64,000 nt of DNA from Phycisphaera sp. (GTDB taxonomy: Bacteria; Planctomycetota; Phycisphaerae; Phycisphaerales; UBA1924), in NCBI GenBank assembly GCA_003712165.1, contig RHLH01000001.1, forward strand, positions 3,135,575-3,199,574. The letters are read 5' to 3'. Positions 8,276-16,488 of the stretch are shown here, piece after piece. The position numbers and the translations under genes were made by a program. Numbering within the stretch: position 1 is the stretch's first letter; each line of letters begins with the position of its first letter. The notes beneath the pieces are model-generated. The model worked only from the letters and a program-made list of their open reading frames with translations. It did not search any database and had not been told where the DNA came from.

Positions 8276-9604
8276 TCAGTCCTGTACCGTCTTCTCGTGC
8301 TTGAAGACCTCGCCCGACTTCATCACGAAGGTAACGTTCTGGAGCAGCGTGATGTCCTCGGTCGGGTCGCCGTCGACCGCGATGAGGTCGGCTTCGAAGC
8401 CGGGCTTGAGTTTCCCCACGGTGTCACCGATGCCGCAGAGGTCGGCGGCGTTGATCGTCGCGGACTTGATGGCTTCGTCGGCTGGCATGCCCGCTTCGGT
8501 CATGTAGACGAACTCGAGCGCGTTTGTGCCGTGCGCACCGACGCCGACGTCGGTCCCGAAGGCGATGTTGACGCCCGCTTCGTAGGCTCGACCGAACGCG
8601 CCCTGGATCACCGGGCCCACTGCGGCGGCCTTCGGCTGGATAGCCGGGTTGAACCACGCGGGATCGCTCGATTTCTCGGCGACGAACTTGCCGGCGTGGA
8701 TCGTGGGCACGAGGTACGCGCCGGTCTCGTTGAAGAGTTCGATGGAAGATTCGTCGAGGTACGTGCCGTGCTCGATCGAGTGGACACCCGCGCGGAGGGC
8801 GGCGTTGATGCCGTCGGTGCCGTGGGCGTGCGCGGCCACCTTTCGTCCCATCATGCGCGCGGTGTTGACGACGGCTTCGAGCTCGTCCTCGAACATCTGC
8901 TGATCGACACCCGCGGCGGTGTTGCTCAGGACGCCTCCGGTCGCGGTGATCTTGATTAGGTCGGAGCCCTGCTTAACGCGCTCGCGGACAGCCTTGCGCA
9001 TCTCGTCGGCGCCGTCGGCGACCCCCTCGGACGCGGTGAGCGCGGGCGAGAGGCGTGGGTTGATCCCGTTGGTCGGATCGGCGTGACCGCCGGTCACGCT
9101 GACAGACTTACCCGCGGCGAGAATGCGCGGGCCGGGGATCGCACCTGAATTGATGCGGCCCCGGAGCGCGTAGATCGCGGCGCCACCCGAGCCGACGTTG
9201 CGCACCGTGGTGAATCCAGCCATGAGTGTCTTGCGCGCGTTGATCGTGCCGTCGATCGCTTCGTGTGTCGGGTCCTCAGTCAGCGTGCGCCGCAGGCGGA
9301 GCGACATGGGCGGGAGCTCGAAGGTCAGGTGTGTATGGCAATCGATGAGCCCGGGCAAGACGTACTTGTCCATGAGGTCGATGTGCCGGTTGGGCTCGCT
9401 GCCCGGCGCCGCGTCGATGAAGAGGTAGCCGTCGATGACGTTGGTGATCTTGCCGTCCTCGATGATGACGGTGCACTCAGTGCGCGGCGGTGAGCCCGGC
9501 TCGTCGAGAAGCGTTCCGCAGTGAAGCACAGTCGCGCCCGTCTGAGCGAGCGAGGCGGCGGCGGTCAGGCTTATCACAGCGAGCGATGCGAGCAGTTTGA
9601 GCAT
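8276..9604 (-). CDS. Secreted metal-dependent amidohydrolase
   Basis: 442 residues with signal peptide MLKLLASLAVISLTAAASLAQ and a GGAGAT ribosome site. The amidohydrolase TIM-barrel metal ligands are all visible: DCHTHL (strand 1), the carboxylated-Lys candidate in SDLIKITATGG (strand 4), AHAHG (strand 5), SIEHGTYLD (strand 6) and AFGTDVGVG (strand 8, Asp). The arrangement is that of imidazolonepropionase-like and Xaa-Pro or Xaa-Arg dipeptidase-type members, so an exported peptidase or cyclic-amide hydrolase is likely. The substrate cannot be read from sequence. Full length and intact. Confidence 0.85.
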   Translation of the reverse strand: MLKLLASLAVISLTAAASLAQTGATVLHCGTLLDEPGSPPRTECTVIIEDGKITNVIDGYLFIDAAPGSEPNRHIDLMDKYVLPGLIDCHTHLTFELPPMSLRLRRTLTEDPTHEAIDGTINARKTLMAGFTTVRNVGSGGAAIYALRGRINSGAIPGPRILAAGKSVSVTGGHADPTNGINPRLSPALTASEGVADGADEMRKAVRERVKQGSDLIKITATGGVLSNTAAGVDQQMFEDELEAVVNTARMMGRKVAAHAHGTDGINAALRAGVHSIEHGTYLDESSIELFNETGAYLVPTIHAGKFVAEKSSDPAWFNPAIQPKAAAVGPVIQGAFGRAYEAGVNIAFGTDVGVGAHGTNALEFVYMTEAGMPADEAIKSATINAADLCGIGDTVGKLKPGFEADLIAVDGDPTEDITLLQNVTFVMKSGEVFKHEKTVQD

Positions 9605-9720
9605 GATCTATCTCCGTTTCAATGCGCATGCTACACGACTTTGAGGGGTCCCCGAATCCGGAGTAGCTCGGCCGCGAAGGAGGTTTGTGTCCGGAACGCT
9701 GGGATGGGAATGAGAATGCC

Positions 9721-10022
9721 ATGATCAGCATCAGGAAAGCAGACAGCCGCGGGTTCACAGATATCGGCTGGCTCGACGGCACGCACACGTTCGCGTTCGG
9801 TCGCTAGATCCCTCGCGGCGACGGCCCGGACCCGATGGGGTTCCGCGGGTTGCTCGTCATCAACGACGACCGCGTCGCGCCCGGCATGGGTTTCGAGATG
9901 CACGCGCACAACAACATGGAGATCGTCAGCTACATCGTCGAAGGCGTGCGCGTGCAGGTCGTGTGATGGGCGAGACGCTAGACGAGGACGGTGCCGAAAT
10001 TCTTGTGTTCGGGCTGTCGTGA
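9721..10022 (+). pseudogene. Decayed pirin family gene
   Basis: Reading from the ATG at 9721 gives MISIRKADSRGFTDIGWLDG then THTFAFGR, the usual pirin opening, followed by an in-frame TAG at 9805. The same frame then resumes with MGFRGLLVINDDRVAPGMGF and NNMEIVSYIVEG, again classic pirin, until a stop at 9964. Shifting one frame, bases 9965-10022 encode GETLDEDGAEILVFGLS and a stop, which matches a pirin C-terminus. So the N-terminal third is joined out of frame to the last ~18 codons, with roughly the middle 130-150 codons deleted and a nonsense codon added. It is not on standard ORF lists because of the stops. It lies directly before a MarR gene, a common pirin partner. Confidence 0.85.
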
Positions 10023-10098
10023 TGAGGAAACAGAATCCGGACTCCATCCGGGCGATGTGTATGCCCAGAGGGAGTTGTGTATATACTTGTTTCCACAG

Positions 10099-10569
10099 AT
10101 GCCGAACCTGCAGGACGAAATTGGGAAGAAACAACCCTTCAAGATGGCCGAGGAAGAGGCGTATTTGAACATACGCCGAACTGCTGCGACGCTTGAATCG
10201 GAGTTCGGGCGGCTGTTCCGTCAAGCCGGGCTGAGCGAGGCCACGTACAACGTGCTCCGGATCCTCCGCGCCGCCGGGAAGGACGGCCGGTGCTGGGGTG
10301 AGATTCGCGAAGACCTCGTCGTCCCGGTGCCCGATGTCACGAGGCTGATCGATCGCCTCGAGCAGGCGGGTCACTGCGAACGCCAGCGGTGCGCATCGGA
10401 CCGCCGGAAGGTTTACATACGTATCACAGAACAGGGCAAACGCATCGTGAACAGTCTGGACGAGCCAGTGCAGAAGAGTCTGCGTGGTAAGCTCGGGCAC
10501 ATCGATCCTGACGACCTCCGCGCACTGAGCAGGCTCCTCGAAGCCGTGCGAAGCTCTCAAGAAGCGTAA
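10099..10569 (+). CDS. MarR family transcriptional regulator
   Basis: 156 residues. I start at 10099 because MPNLQDEIGKKQPF is a normal MarR N-terminus and a promoter-like, palindrome-bearing stretch (GTATATAC at 10079-10086) lies just upstream. The winged helix covers about residues 45-110: WGEIREDLVVPVPDVTRLID (recognition helix), then RRKVYIRITEQGKRIV (wing). These regulators bind DNA as dimers and are usually released by phenolic or oxidant ligands. The adjacent pirin gene, its probable target, is dead, so the regulator may be orphaned or act elsewhere. A start further upstream at 9991 would read through the pirin remnant and is rejected. Confidence 0.85.
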   Translation: MPNLQDEIGKKQPFKMAEEEAYLNIRRTAATLESEFGRLFRQAGLSEATYNVLRILRAAGKDGRCWGEIREDLVVPVPDVTRLIDRLEQAGHCERQRCASDRRKVYIRITEQGKRIVNSLDEPVQKSLRGKLGHIDPDDLRALSRLLEAVRSSQEA

Positions 10570-10611
10570 GCCATCCGATTTCGAGAGATGTGGTTGATGC
10601 GTCCCTGCTGA

Positions 10612-11205
10612 TCAGGCGGATGCGAGCGCGAGAGCAGCGCCTGCACGGGCGGATGCGAGCTCGATCGCAAGCTGCAGCGGTGTGCGACCCGCCGCATCGG
10701 TGAATCTCGGGTCAGCCCCGGCGGCGAGTAGTGTCTCGATCAGGCCCGGGTCGTCGGTTCGGACAGCCGAGTGCAGCGGTGTTTCGAGCGTGTTGTTGCA
10801 CGCGACCACGTTCGGGTCTGCGTCGAATTCGCAGAGCACGGCGAGCACTGTGTCGGCGTGGGCGTAGCAAGCCAGGTGCATCGGGGACCAGCCCTCGGCG
10901 TTGCAGAGGTTGAGGATATCTGGTCTCTTGAGTGCGATCTCATGGAGCACGCCTGCCATGTTCAGGGCGGATGCCTCCCAGAAATCGGGCTCATAACCAG
11001 CGGCGAGGATCTTCCGGGCGAGCCCAGGGTGGCCCGTCGAGAGAGCCATCATCACGGGACTCTCACCGATCTGGTCGGAGCCCAGGCCCTCGAACCCGTC
11101 TGGGCCCTCGCGATCGATGAGACGGCCCGCAAGCGTCATATCGCCGGAAGCGATGGCGCGGCAGACCGATGAAAGAGACTTGAACCGGTGTACGGATTGG
11201 TCCAT
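10612..11205 (-). CDS. Ankyrin repeat protein
   Basis: 197 residues, starting at the ATG at 11205 (MDQSVHRF). From about residue 50 on there are four or five ankyrin units. The clearest are GWSPMHLACYAHADTVLAVL, then ETPLHSAVRTDDPGLIETLL with AAGADP, and GRTPLQLAIELA. No signal peptide or membrane segment. Probably a cytoplasmic protein-protein interaction module; the partner is unknown. Stands alone between the MarR gene (convergent) and dinB (same strand, 136 bases upstream). Confidence 0.8.
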   Translation of the reverse strand: MDQSVHRFKSLSSVCRAIASGDMTLAGRLIDREGPDGFEGLGSDQIGESPVMMALSTGHPGLARKILAAGYEPDFWEASALNMAGVLHEIALKRPDILNLCNAEGWSPMHLACYAHADTVLAVLCEFDADPNVVACNNTLETPLHSAVRTDDPGLIETLLAAGADPRFTDAAGRTPLQLAIELASARAGAALALASA

Positions 11206-11341
11206 CTCGAAGTATGTCCTCGTACCCCACGAGCAACCACTTATACGGTGCGCCCGGCGGACCAGTTGCAGGGAGAAGTGCAAGGAAACCGAGAAGAACC
11301 GGAGACGACCGAGAACTCGCTGTGGATAACCCGGTTCGGGG

Positions 11342-12520
11342 CTAGTCCTTCGGCTTTGGTTTGGGCATCGAGGCCGCCCTGCGGATGAAATCAGCACCGA
11401 AACGCTCAGCGATCTCGTCTGTCGCCTTGTCGATTCCGGACTCACGCTTGCGATCGGCGGAGCCGAACAGGTGAAGCTGGGTATCTTCTTCCCCTGAAAG
11501 TTGGCTCGCGGTGACACCGATCAGCCTGACCGGGCGGAATGATGCGCTCGCCCATGTTTCAAAAACGTGCTCGGCCGCTCTCCATATATCCTCGGTTCGG
11601 TTGGTTTCTGATTCGAGACTCTGCGCCCTGGTGATGGTCTCGAAGTCCCCGAAGCGGATCTTGAGCGTGACTGTGCGAGCGACTCGCTGCTTCCGACGGA
11701 GCCTGCGGGCGACCTGCTCGACCTGAGCCAAGAGAATTGATCGCAGCTGGTCATTGTCGGTCAGGTCGTCGCCGAACGTCTGCTCGTGGCCGACGCTTTT
11801 GGCGATCCGGTCGGGGATGACTGCGCGATCGTCGACACCCGAGGCAAGGCGCTTCGCGTGAGGCCCGAACGACCCGAGTCTTGACTCGATGAGCTCGTCC
11901 GGAGCGTTTCTCAGATCACCGATGGTCCGGATGCCGAGTCTTGCGAGTCGTTCCTGAGCGGCTTTGCCCACGCCGAAGATCGCCCCGACCGGCAACGGGT
12001 CGAGGGCCTCGTGCACGCGGTCTCGCTCGATCACGGTCAGCCCGTCGGGCTTGTCCATCTCGCTGGCGAGCTTGGCGATGAACTTGTTCGGCGCGACACC
12101 GACGGATACGGTCAGGCCCGTTGCTTCTTTCACGCGCCTGCGGATGTCCTTGGCGATATCGACGGGCTCGCCCAGCAGTCTGATCGAACCGGTGACATCC
12201 AGGAACGCCTCGTCAACCGAGAGTGGTTCGACGAGGGGCGTGACGGATTCGAATATCTCGAACACGGCGTTGCTGAGCTCGCGGTAACGCTTGCCGCTCG
12301 GGCGCACGACGATCGCGTGCGGGCAGAGCCGAAGCGCGGTCGCGGTCGGCATCGCGCTGTGGCACCCGTACGCGCGCGCTTCGTACGACGCGGCAGCCAC
12401 AACGGCGCGCTTGCCGGTCCCGCCGACGAGCACGGGCTTGCCCCGCAGATCGGGGTTGTCGAGCTGCTCGACAGACGCGAAGAACGCGTCGAGGTCGGCG
12501 TGGAGGATGGTGCGGGCCAT
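11342..12520 (-). CDS. dinB: DNA polymerase IV (Y family)
   Basis: 392 residues from the ATG at 12520 (MARTILHADLDAFFAS). This is a translesion polymerase. The catalytic acidic residues are in LHADLDAFFASVEQ and SVDEAFLDVTGSI. A helix-hairpin-helix region follows (FGVGKAAQERLARLGI), then the little-finger domain. QLHLF near residue 350 matches the beta-clamp binding motif. Normal length. The frame stays open upstream to 12754, but the N-terminal motif fixes the start. No LexA-type box is obvious. The gene upstream is divergent, with 54 bases between starts. Confidence 0.93.
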   Translation of the reverse strand: MARTILHADLDAFFASVEQLDNPDLRGKPVLVGGTGKRAVVAAASYEARAYGCHSAMPTATALRLCPHAIVVRPSGKRYRELSNAVFEIFESVTPLVEPLSVDEAFLDVTGSIRLLGEPVDIAKDIRRRVKEATGLTVSVGVAPNKFIAKLASEMDKPDGLTVIERDRVHEALDPLPVGAIFGVGKAAQERLARLGIRTIGDLRNAPDELIESRLGSFGPHAKRLASGVDDRAVIPDRIAKSVGHEQTFGDDLTDNDQLRSILLAQVEQVARRLRRKQRVARTVTLKIRFGDFETITRAQSLESETNRTEDIWRAAEHVFETWASASFRPVRLIGVTASQLSGEEDTQLHLFGSADRKRESGIDKATDEIAERFGADFIRRAASMPKPKPKD

Positions 12521-12574
12521 GCTTGATTGTTGCGCGCCGGCGAACATCCCGCAAAGCCGGGCGTAACTGCCTTC

Positions 12575-13264
12575 ATGGGCAGGGCCAGACGGGCGATCGC
12601 GTACACCCTGTATTACAGCTGCTACCCGGTGGCTGCCGCCACGCTCGCCGGCGTTCTTGCGTTTGTTGGAGGCGGGTTCTTCTTCGCTTACTTCATGCTG
12701 GGGATTCGCCCAGACGGAATCGTCCACTGGTCTGTGAACGGCACTTTCTCGCATGACCCACCCAACAAGTTGCCCACGTACATCGAGCTCGGCGACGACT
12801 CCGGGCTCGTGCCGTTTGTGTTTGTCAAATCGAACAGCGATCCGCCAGATCCTGACGGCTGGTATGAACTCCAGCCAACCCCGTTATTCGCCGAATCCGT
12901 GCCTATCGATCTTGGCAAGCCAGACACCGGCGACCTTTCAAGGCTGGATCTCTCTTTTGATGGTCGCGAGCTTTCACTGATCTCATCCGAAATCACGCAC
13001 ACCGCGGGAACCACGCGCGAGCTTGAGCTACAGATGTTTGAACGCAGCGGCACTCAGTACATCATTACACAAGAAATAAGAAACGGAGCGGTACGCCCGG
13101 TTAGCCTCAAGGTCGTTCCAGATGCGATGCAGGTGCTTGGTGGTGCGATTCTCACAATCGTGATGTATACGATCTTGGCGATCATGCCCGTTTTGTTTAT
13201 CGTCATCGTCACGTACTACACGACGAAGCTGTGTAAATCAGTAGCTGATTCTGTTCTTGAGTGA
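12575..13264 (+). CDS. Two-TM membrane protein of unknown function
   Basis: 229 residues from the ATG at 12575. A basic N-terminus (MGRARRAIAYTLYY) leads into a membrane helix at about residues 15-42. A ~140-residue exported beta-rich domain follows. A second helix sits near the C-terminus (ILTIVMYTILAIMPVLFIVIV), leaving a short cytoplasmic tail. I do not recognise a family. Base composition is lower in GC than the adjacent dinB gene. The topology suggests a periplasmic loop held at both ends. Confidence 0.6.
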   Translation: MGRARRAIAYTLYYSCYPVAAATLAGVLAFVGGGFFFAYFMLGIRPDGIVHWSVNGTFSHDPPNKLPTYIELGDDSGLVPFVFVKSNSDPPDPDGWYELQPTPLFAESVPIDLGKPDTGDLSRLDLSFDGRELSLISSEITHTAGTTRELELQMFERSGTQYIITQEIRNGAVRPVSLKVVPDAMQVLGGAILTIVMYTILAIMPVLFIVIVTYYTTKLCKSVADSVLE

Positions 13265-13270
13265 GGCCGA

Positions 13271-13687
13271 TCACCGGTTGAACATCGGGTTGTCGTCGTC
13301 GCTTGACGGGTCCGAGATATCGCCGCCCCCGAAGCCGTCTTCCATCTGGGAGCTGTTGAGGGTCTCGTTGATCCGGTTGTGGAGTTCGCCCTCGGGGATG
13401 TTCATGGTGTCGGCGAGATCGGACACGACTTTCATGTACGCGAGCCTGAGCCCCGCGAGGACGGCGACCGCGTCGTCGCTCCCGTCTTCACCGAGGCGCT
13501 GGCTGCCCGCGATCTGGACAGCGGTCCCGAGCGACTGAGCCGCCTGCTCGGACCACGCGGCCCACGGGTCTGCCTGCTCGCGCATGTGCGGGGGGAGCTC
13601 TTCCGGTCTGCCGAGACGCGCACCGAAGACGACTGCGGGCTGGAACTTCTCACACGCGGCGCGGATCGTTTGCTGAAAGTCACTCAT
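13271..13687 (-). CDS. Hypothetical cytoplasmic protein
   Basis: 138 residues starting MSDFQQTIRAACEKF at 13687. Mostly helical, with a central LAGLRLAYMKVVSDLADTM helix and an acidic, Ser/Asp-rich disordered end (SDPSSDDDNPMFNR). No recognised domain. It lies 26 bases downstream of the FHA histidine kinase stop on the same strand, so it is probably its operon partner. It could be an accessory or output component, but nothing in the sequence proves this. Confidence 0.55.
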   Translation of the reverse strand: MSDFQQTIRAACEKFQPAVVFGARLGRPEELPPHMREQADPWAAWSEQAAQSLGTAVQIAGSQRLGEDGSDDAVAVLAGLRLAYMKVVSDLADTMNIPEGELHNRINETLNSSQMEDGFGGGDISDPSSDDDNPMFNR

Positions 13688-13713
13688 GCACAAGGGTAGC
13701 TGGCGAGATTCGC

Positions 13714-15438
13714 CTAGCGCCCGAACCTTGGCGAGACGGTCAGGTTCTTCGTCGCCGCGGTCGCCGATGGGTCGATCAGCTGCGCCGGATCTGCCGGTAG
13801 CACGACGCGGAACGTCGCCCCGCCGCCGTCTGTTTTGTGTACAGAAATATCGCCCTGGTGGTCCTCGACGATGCGCCGGGTCACCGCGAGCCCGAGGCCC
13901 GTGCCTCGCATGCCCTTGGTTGTGTTGAAGGGCTCGAAGATCCACTCGCGGCGATCCGCGGAGATGCCCGGCCCGTTGTCGATGATCGAGACCTCGACCT
14001 CCGCTCCGCTGGTGCCCTTCGGTTTGGGCTTCAGGTTGCCCTCCGCATCGGGCCTTCCCTTGGGGTGGTAATCCACGCGCACGGTCACCGCGCCGGTCTT
14101 GGGCTCGACCGCTTCGACGGCGTTGGACATCAGGTTCATCATCGCCTGGTGGATCAGGTTCGGGTCCACGGGCACGGGCGGGATGTCCGAGTCCACATCA
14201 ACAATCAACGGCACCTGCCTCGTCTGGCACAAGCCCTCGAGCAATTCCGCGCACTCTTCGATCAGAGGGCCCAGCTTGGTCAACTCGATCTCGATGTTCT
14301 GCTGTCGGCTGAACGCGAGCATGTTGAGCGTGAGGCTCATGATGCGGTCGAGGTTGCGTTTGAGGATGCCCCAACCGCCCTTGGCGATTTTGAGGTCGTC
14401 TTTTTTGAGGCCCATCTCGACAACGTCCGCGCCGCCGCGCAGGCCCTGGAGGATGTTCTTGATCGAGTGCGAGAGGCTCGCGACGGTTTCACCGATGACC
14501 GCGAGTCGCTCGGTGTGCAGCTGCTCGCCGACGAGTTCGAGGTTTGCCATCGCAAGACCGGTCTGCTGACCGACGGCATTGAGCAGCGCGAGCTGGTCGG
14601 CGGTGAACGTGTAGTTCACGATCGAACTGTCGATGTAGATCGCGCCGAAGACGCGGTCGCGGAAGAGGATCGGGCTGCACATCGCGCTGCGGATGCCGAG
14701 GCGCTGGATGGAGTCGCCCGCCTTGAAGCGAGGGTCGGCCATTGCGTTCGAACTCAGGACCGACTCTTTCTTGACGACCGCGTGCTGGAGGATCGTCTGC
14801 GAGAGCTGAATCTTGGCTTCCTCGGCGCCCTTGGGAGGCGTCATGTACTTCACAACCACGGGCCGGGGCGAGTGGTACTTGTCCGGCGCGATCAGGATCA
14901 CGCCCCGCTCTGGCTCGAACTGGTCGAACACGAGCTCGAGGATCGCCGCGAGCAGTTCCTGCTGATCGATCGAGTCGGTCGCGATCTCGCTGGCCTGCAT
15001 GAGCAGCTTCAGGTGCTCGTTGGCCGCCATGCGGGGCTCGGGCTCGGCCATGAGCACCGAGTCGTCGTTGCTGGCGAGCGTGCGCTCGATCTCGGCGTCG
15101 ATCTCCTCTGGGCGCAGGATCTCGACGATGTCGGTCTCGGGGTTGGACTGGACACCCCCGAACGCGAAGACGGTCGCGCCGGCTCGGATCTCGTCACCGA
15201 TCTTGAGGCGTGTGCGCGAGCTGATGCGGACGCCGTTGACGTAGGTGCCGTTGTGCGATTTGAGGTCGCGGATGTACCACTGCCCCGAGTCGGGCGTGAG
15301 CTCGGCGTGCCGACGGCTCACGGTGTAGTCCGTGATGCGCAGCGCCTCCGACGACCGCCCGATCAGCTGCGGCTCGTTCGGCGGGATGTTAAAGGCCTTG
15401 CCCTTGTCGGGGCCCTGGACGATGGTGAGCAGGAGCAT
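13714..15438 (-). CDS. FHA-GAF sensor histidine kinase
   Basis: 574 residues, no membrane segments. Residues 1-95 are an FHA phosphothreonine-binding domain (LIGRSSEALRITDYTVSRRH, then SHNGTYVNG). Roughly residues 150-305 form a GAF domain (ending in YTFTADQLALLNAVGQQTG). The dimerisation helix carries the phosphoacceptor His in ASLSHSIKNILQGLRGG. The ATPase domain has MNLMSNAVEA (N box), DNGPGI (G1) and GTGLGLAV (G2). This is a cytoplasmic kinase that would read a phosphoprotein signal through FHA and a small ligand or redox signal through GAF. No response regulator gene is adjacent, so it is an orphan kinase here. Confidence 0.88.
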   Translation of the reverse strand: MLLLTIVQGPDKGKAFNIPPNEPQLIGRSSEALRITDYTVSRRHAELTPDSGQWYIRDLKSHNGTYVNGVRISSRTRLKIGDEIRAGATVFAFGGVQSNPETDIVEILRPEEIDAEIERTLASNDDSVLMAEPEPRMAANEHLKLLMQASEIATDSIDQQELLAAILELVFDQFEPERGVILIAPDKYHSPRPVVVKYMTPPKGAEEAKIQLSQTILQHAVVKKESVLSSNAMADPRFKAGDSIQRLGIRSAMCSPILFRDRVFGAIYIDSSIVNYTFTADQLALLNAVGQQTGLAMANLELVGEQLHTERLAVIGETVASLSHSIKNILQGLRGGADVVEMGLKKDDLKIAKGGWGILKRNLDRIMSLTLNMLAFSRQQNIEIELTKLGPLIEECAELLEGLCQTRQVPLIVDVDSDIPPVPVDPNLIHQAMMNLMSNAVEAVEPKTGAVTVRVDYHPKGRPDAEGNLKPKPKGTSGAEVEVSIIDNGPGISADRREWIFEPFNTTKGMRGTGLGLAVTRRIVEDHQGDISVHKTDGGGATFRVVLPADPAQLIDPSATAATKNLTVSPRFGR

Positions 15439-15447
15439 GGGGGTAGT

Positions 15448-16464
15448 TTAGTCTGAGACGCGACGCCAGCTGTGAATATCTAAGAACACGAGAGTATCAC
15501 CAGGCTCGTACCCATACCCATCGTACCAAATCTCCCATGTGACCTCGTAGCACCCTAAATCTTGACCTCCAGCAGCTTCTAACCAAACCAGTGTTGGCCC
15601 ATAAACACCATCGTTGTTCGCGAGGCCGATTGGATCTGATGAATATCGAACCCTAGATCCATCAAGCTGCCACACACTCTGCGCAAATGGCTGAGTTGGT
15701 CTACGAACCTCTTCCTGTAAACCCAGTCGAGCAAGGAGCACCTTGATGCGCCGCTCACTGGGGGCCTTATCTACAGAATCCACCCACACATAAATAATCT
15801 CTTTATCAGCGTTGTACACCGGAGTAGCGCTGAGTGACAGAGTTTTACCGCCGAAAATTCCCCGCTCGGCATACTCAACCAACTTAGCCCGTGTTCCATA
15901 CCCACGCGACAACAATACAGTGAAGTACGTATCTGCAACCGTATTGTTATCTCTAACTCCCGCGGATGTTAGAAATGAAACCTTGGTACCAACAACACTC
16001 CAATAGGTAGCGCCAACGTCCCACACTAATCCATGACCATTATGAAACAAACGATTCGTAAAGTCTTGTTTAACGCTATGTAGACTCTTCCCTGGTTTAA
16101 CGTGCTTGTTTCTTACCAACGGTGCGGCGGCGATCATTAATGTGGTCGGTACCGCGCCAACCCACCCCCGCTCATTCACCCGCGGCACGACCCACATCCC
16201 ATACCCACCCACCACCATCAAAAGCAGCCAGACGAAAGCCAGCCTCTTGTGTCTGCGTGTCTTGCGCAGGTGACGTGGCTTTGTGTGCGCCTTGCCGCAC
16301 TCGGGGCAGGTGATGGGCACTTCGCCCAGTTCGCTGAGGTCGTACCAGCACTTTCGGCACCGGCTCCGCCTCTTGGCGCGGTCGCGGAACAGCGCGAGCA
16401 TCATCAGGATGCCCGCGACGATCGCGATCAGGTACCCAGCCCAGTGGAACGCCCAGTCCGGCAT
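15448..16464 (-). CDS. Zinc-ribbon membrane protein with large C-terminal domain
   Basis: 338 residues. Helix 1 is at residues 5-27 (FHWAGYLIAIVAGILMMLALF), then a zinc ribbon CRKCWYDL...CPECGKAH, a basic linker, and helix 2 (LAFVWLLLMVVGGYGMWVV). The remaining ~240 residues are probably periplasmic and mostly beta. The ribbon is thus cytoplasmic between two helices. The 3' two thirds of the gene are visibly AT-richer than the flanks. Same general class as the small ribbon proteins at 1436-2304, with unknown role. Confidence 0.6.
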   Translation of the reverse strand: MPDWAFHWAGYLIAIVAGILMMLALFRDRAKRRSRCRKCWYDLSELGEVPITCPECGKAHTKPRHLRKTRRHKRLAFVWLLLMVVGGYGMWVVPRVNERGWVGAVPTTLMIAAAPLVRNKHVKPGKSLHSVKQDFTNRLFHNGHGLVWDVGATYWSVVGTKVSFLTSAGVRDNNTVADTYFTVLLSRGYGTRAKLVEYAERGIFGGKTLSLSATPVYNADKEIIYVWVDSVDKAPSERRIKVLLARLGLQEEVRRPTQPFAQSVWQLDGSRVRYSSDPIGLANNDGVYGPTLVWLEAAGGQDLGCYEVTWEIWYDGYGYEPGDTLVFLDIHSWRRVSD

Positions 16465-16488
16465 GCCCTCAGCGTAACACGCGATTGC

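Noticed and set aside
9631..10560. 309-codon minus-strand frame covering the pirin remnant and MarR gene
   Set aside because: Antisense to a clear MarR winged helix; the pirin motifs are on the plus strand.
13837..15456. 539-codon plus-strand open frame opposite the FHA histidine kinase
   Set aside because: It is the antisense of a clear kinase with all motifs; its translation is a charged, low-complexity sequence without domains, as expected in GC-rich shadow frames.
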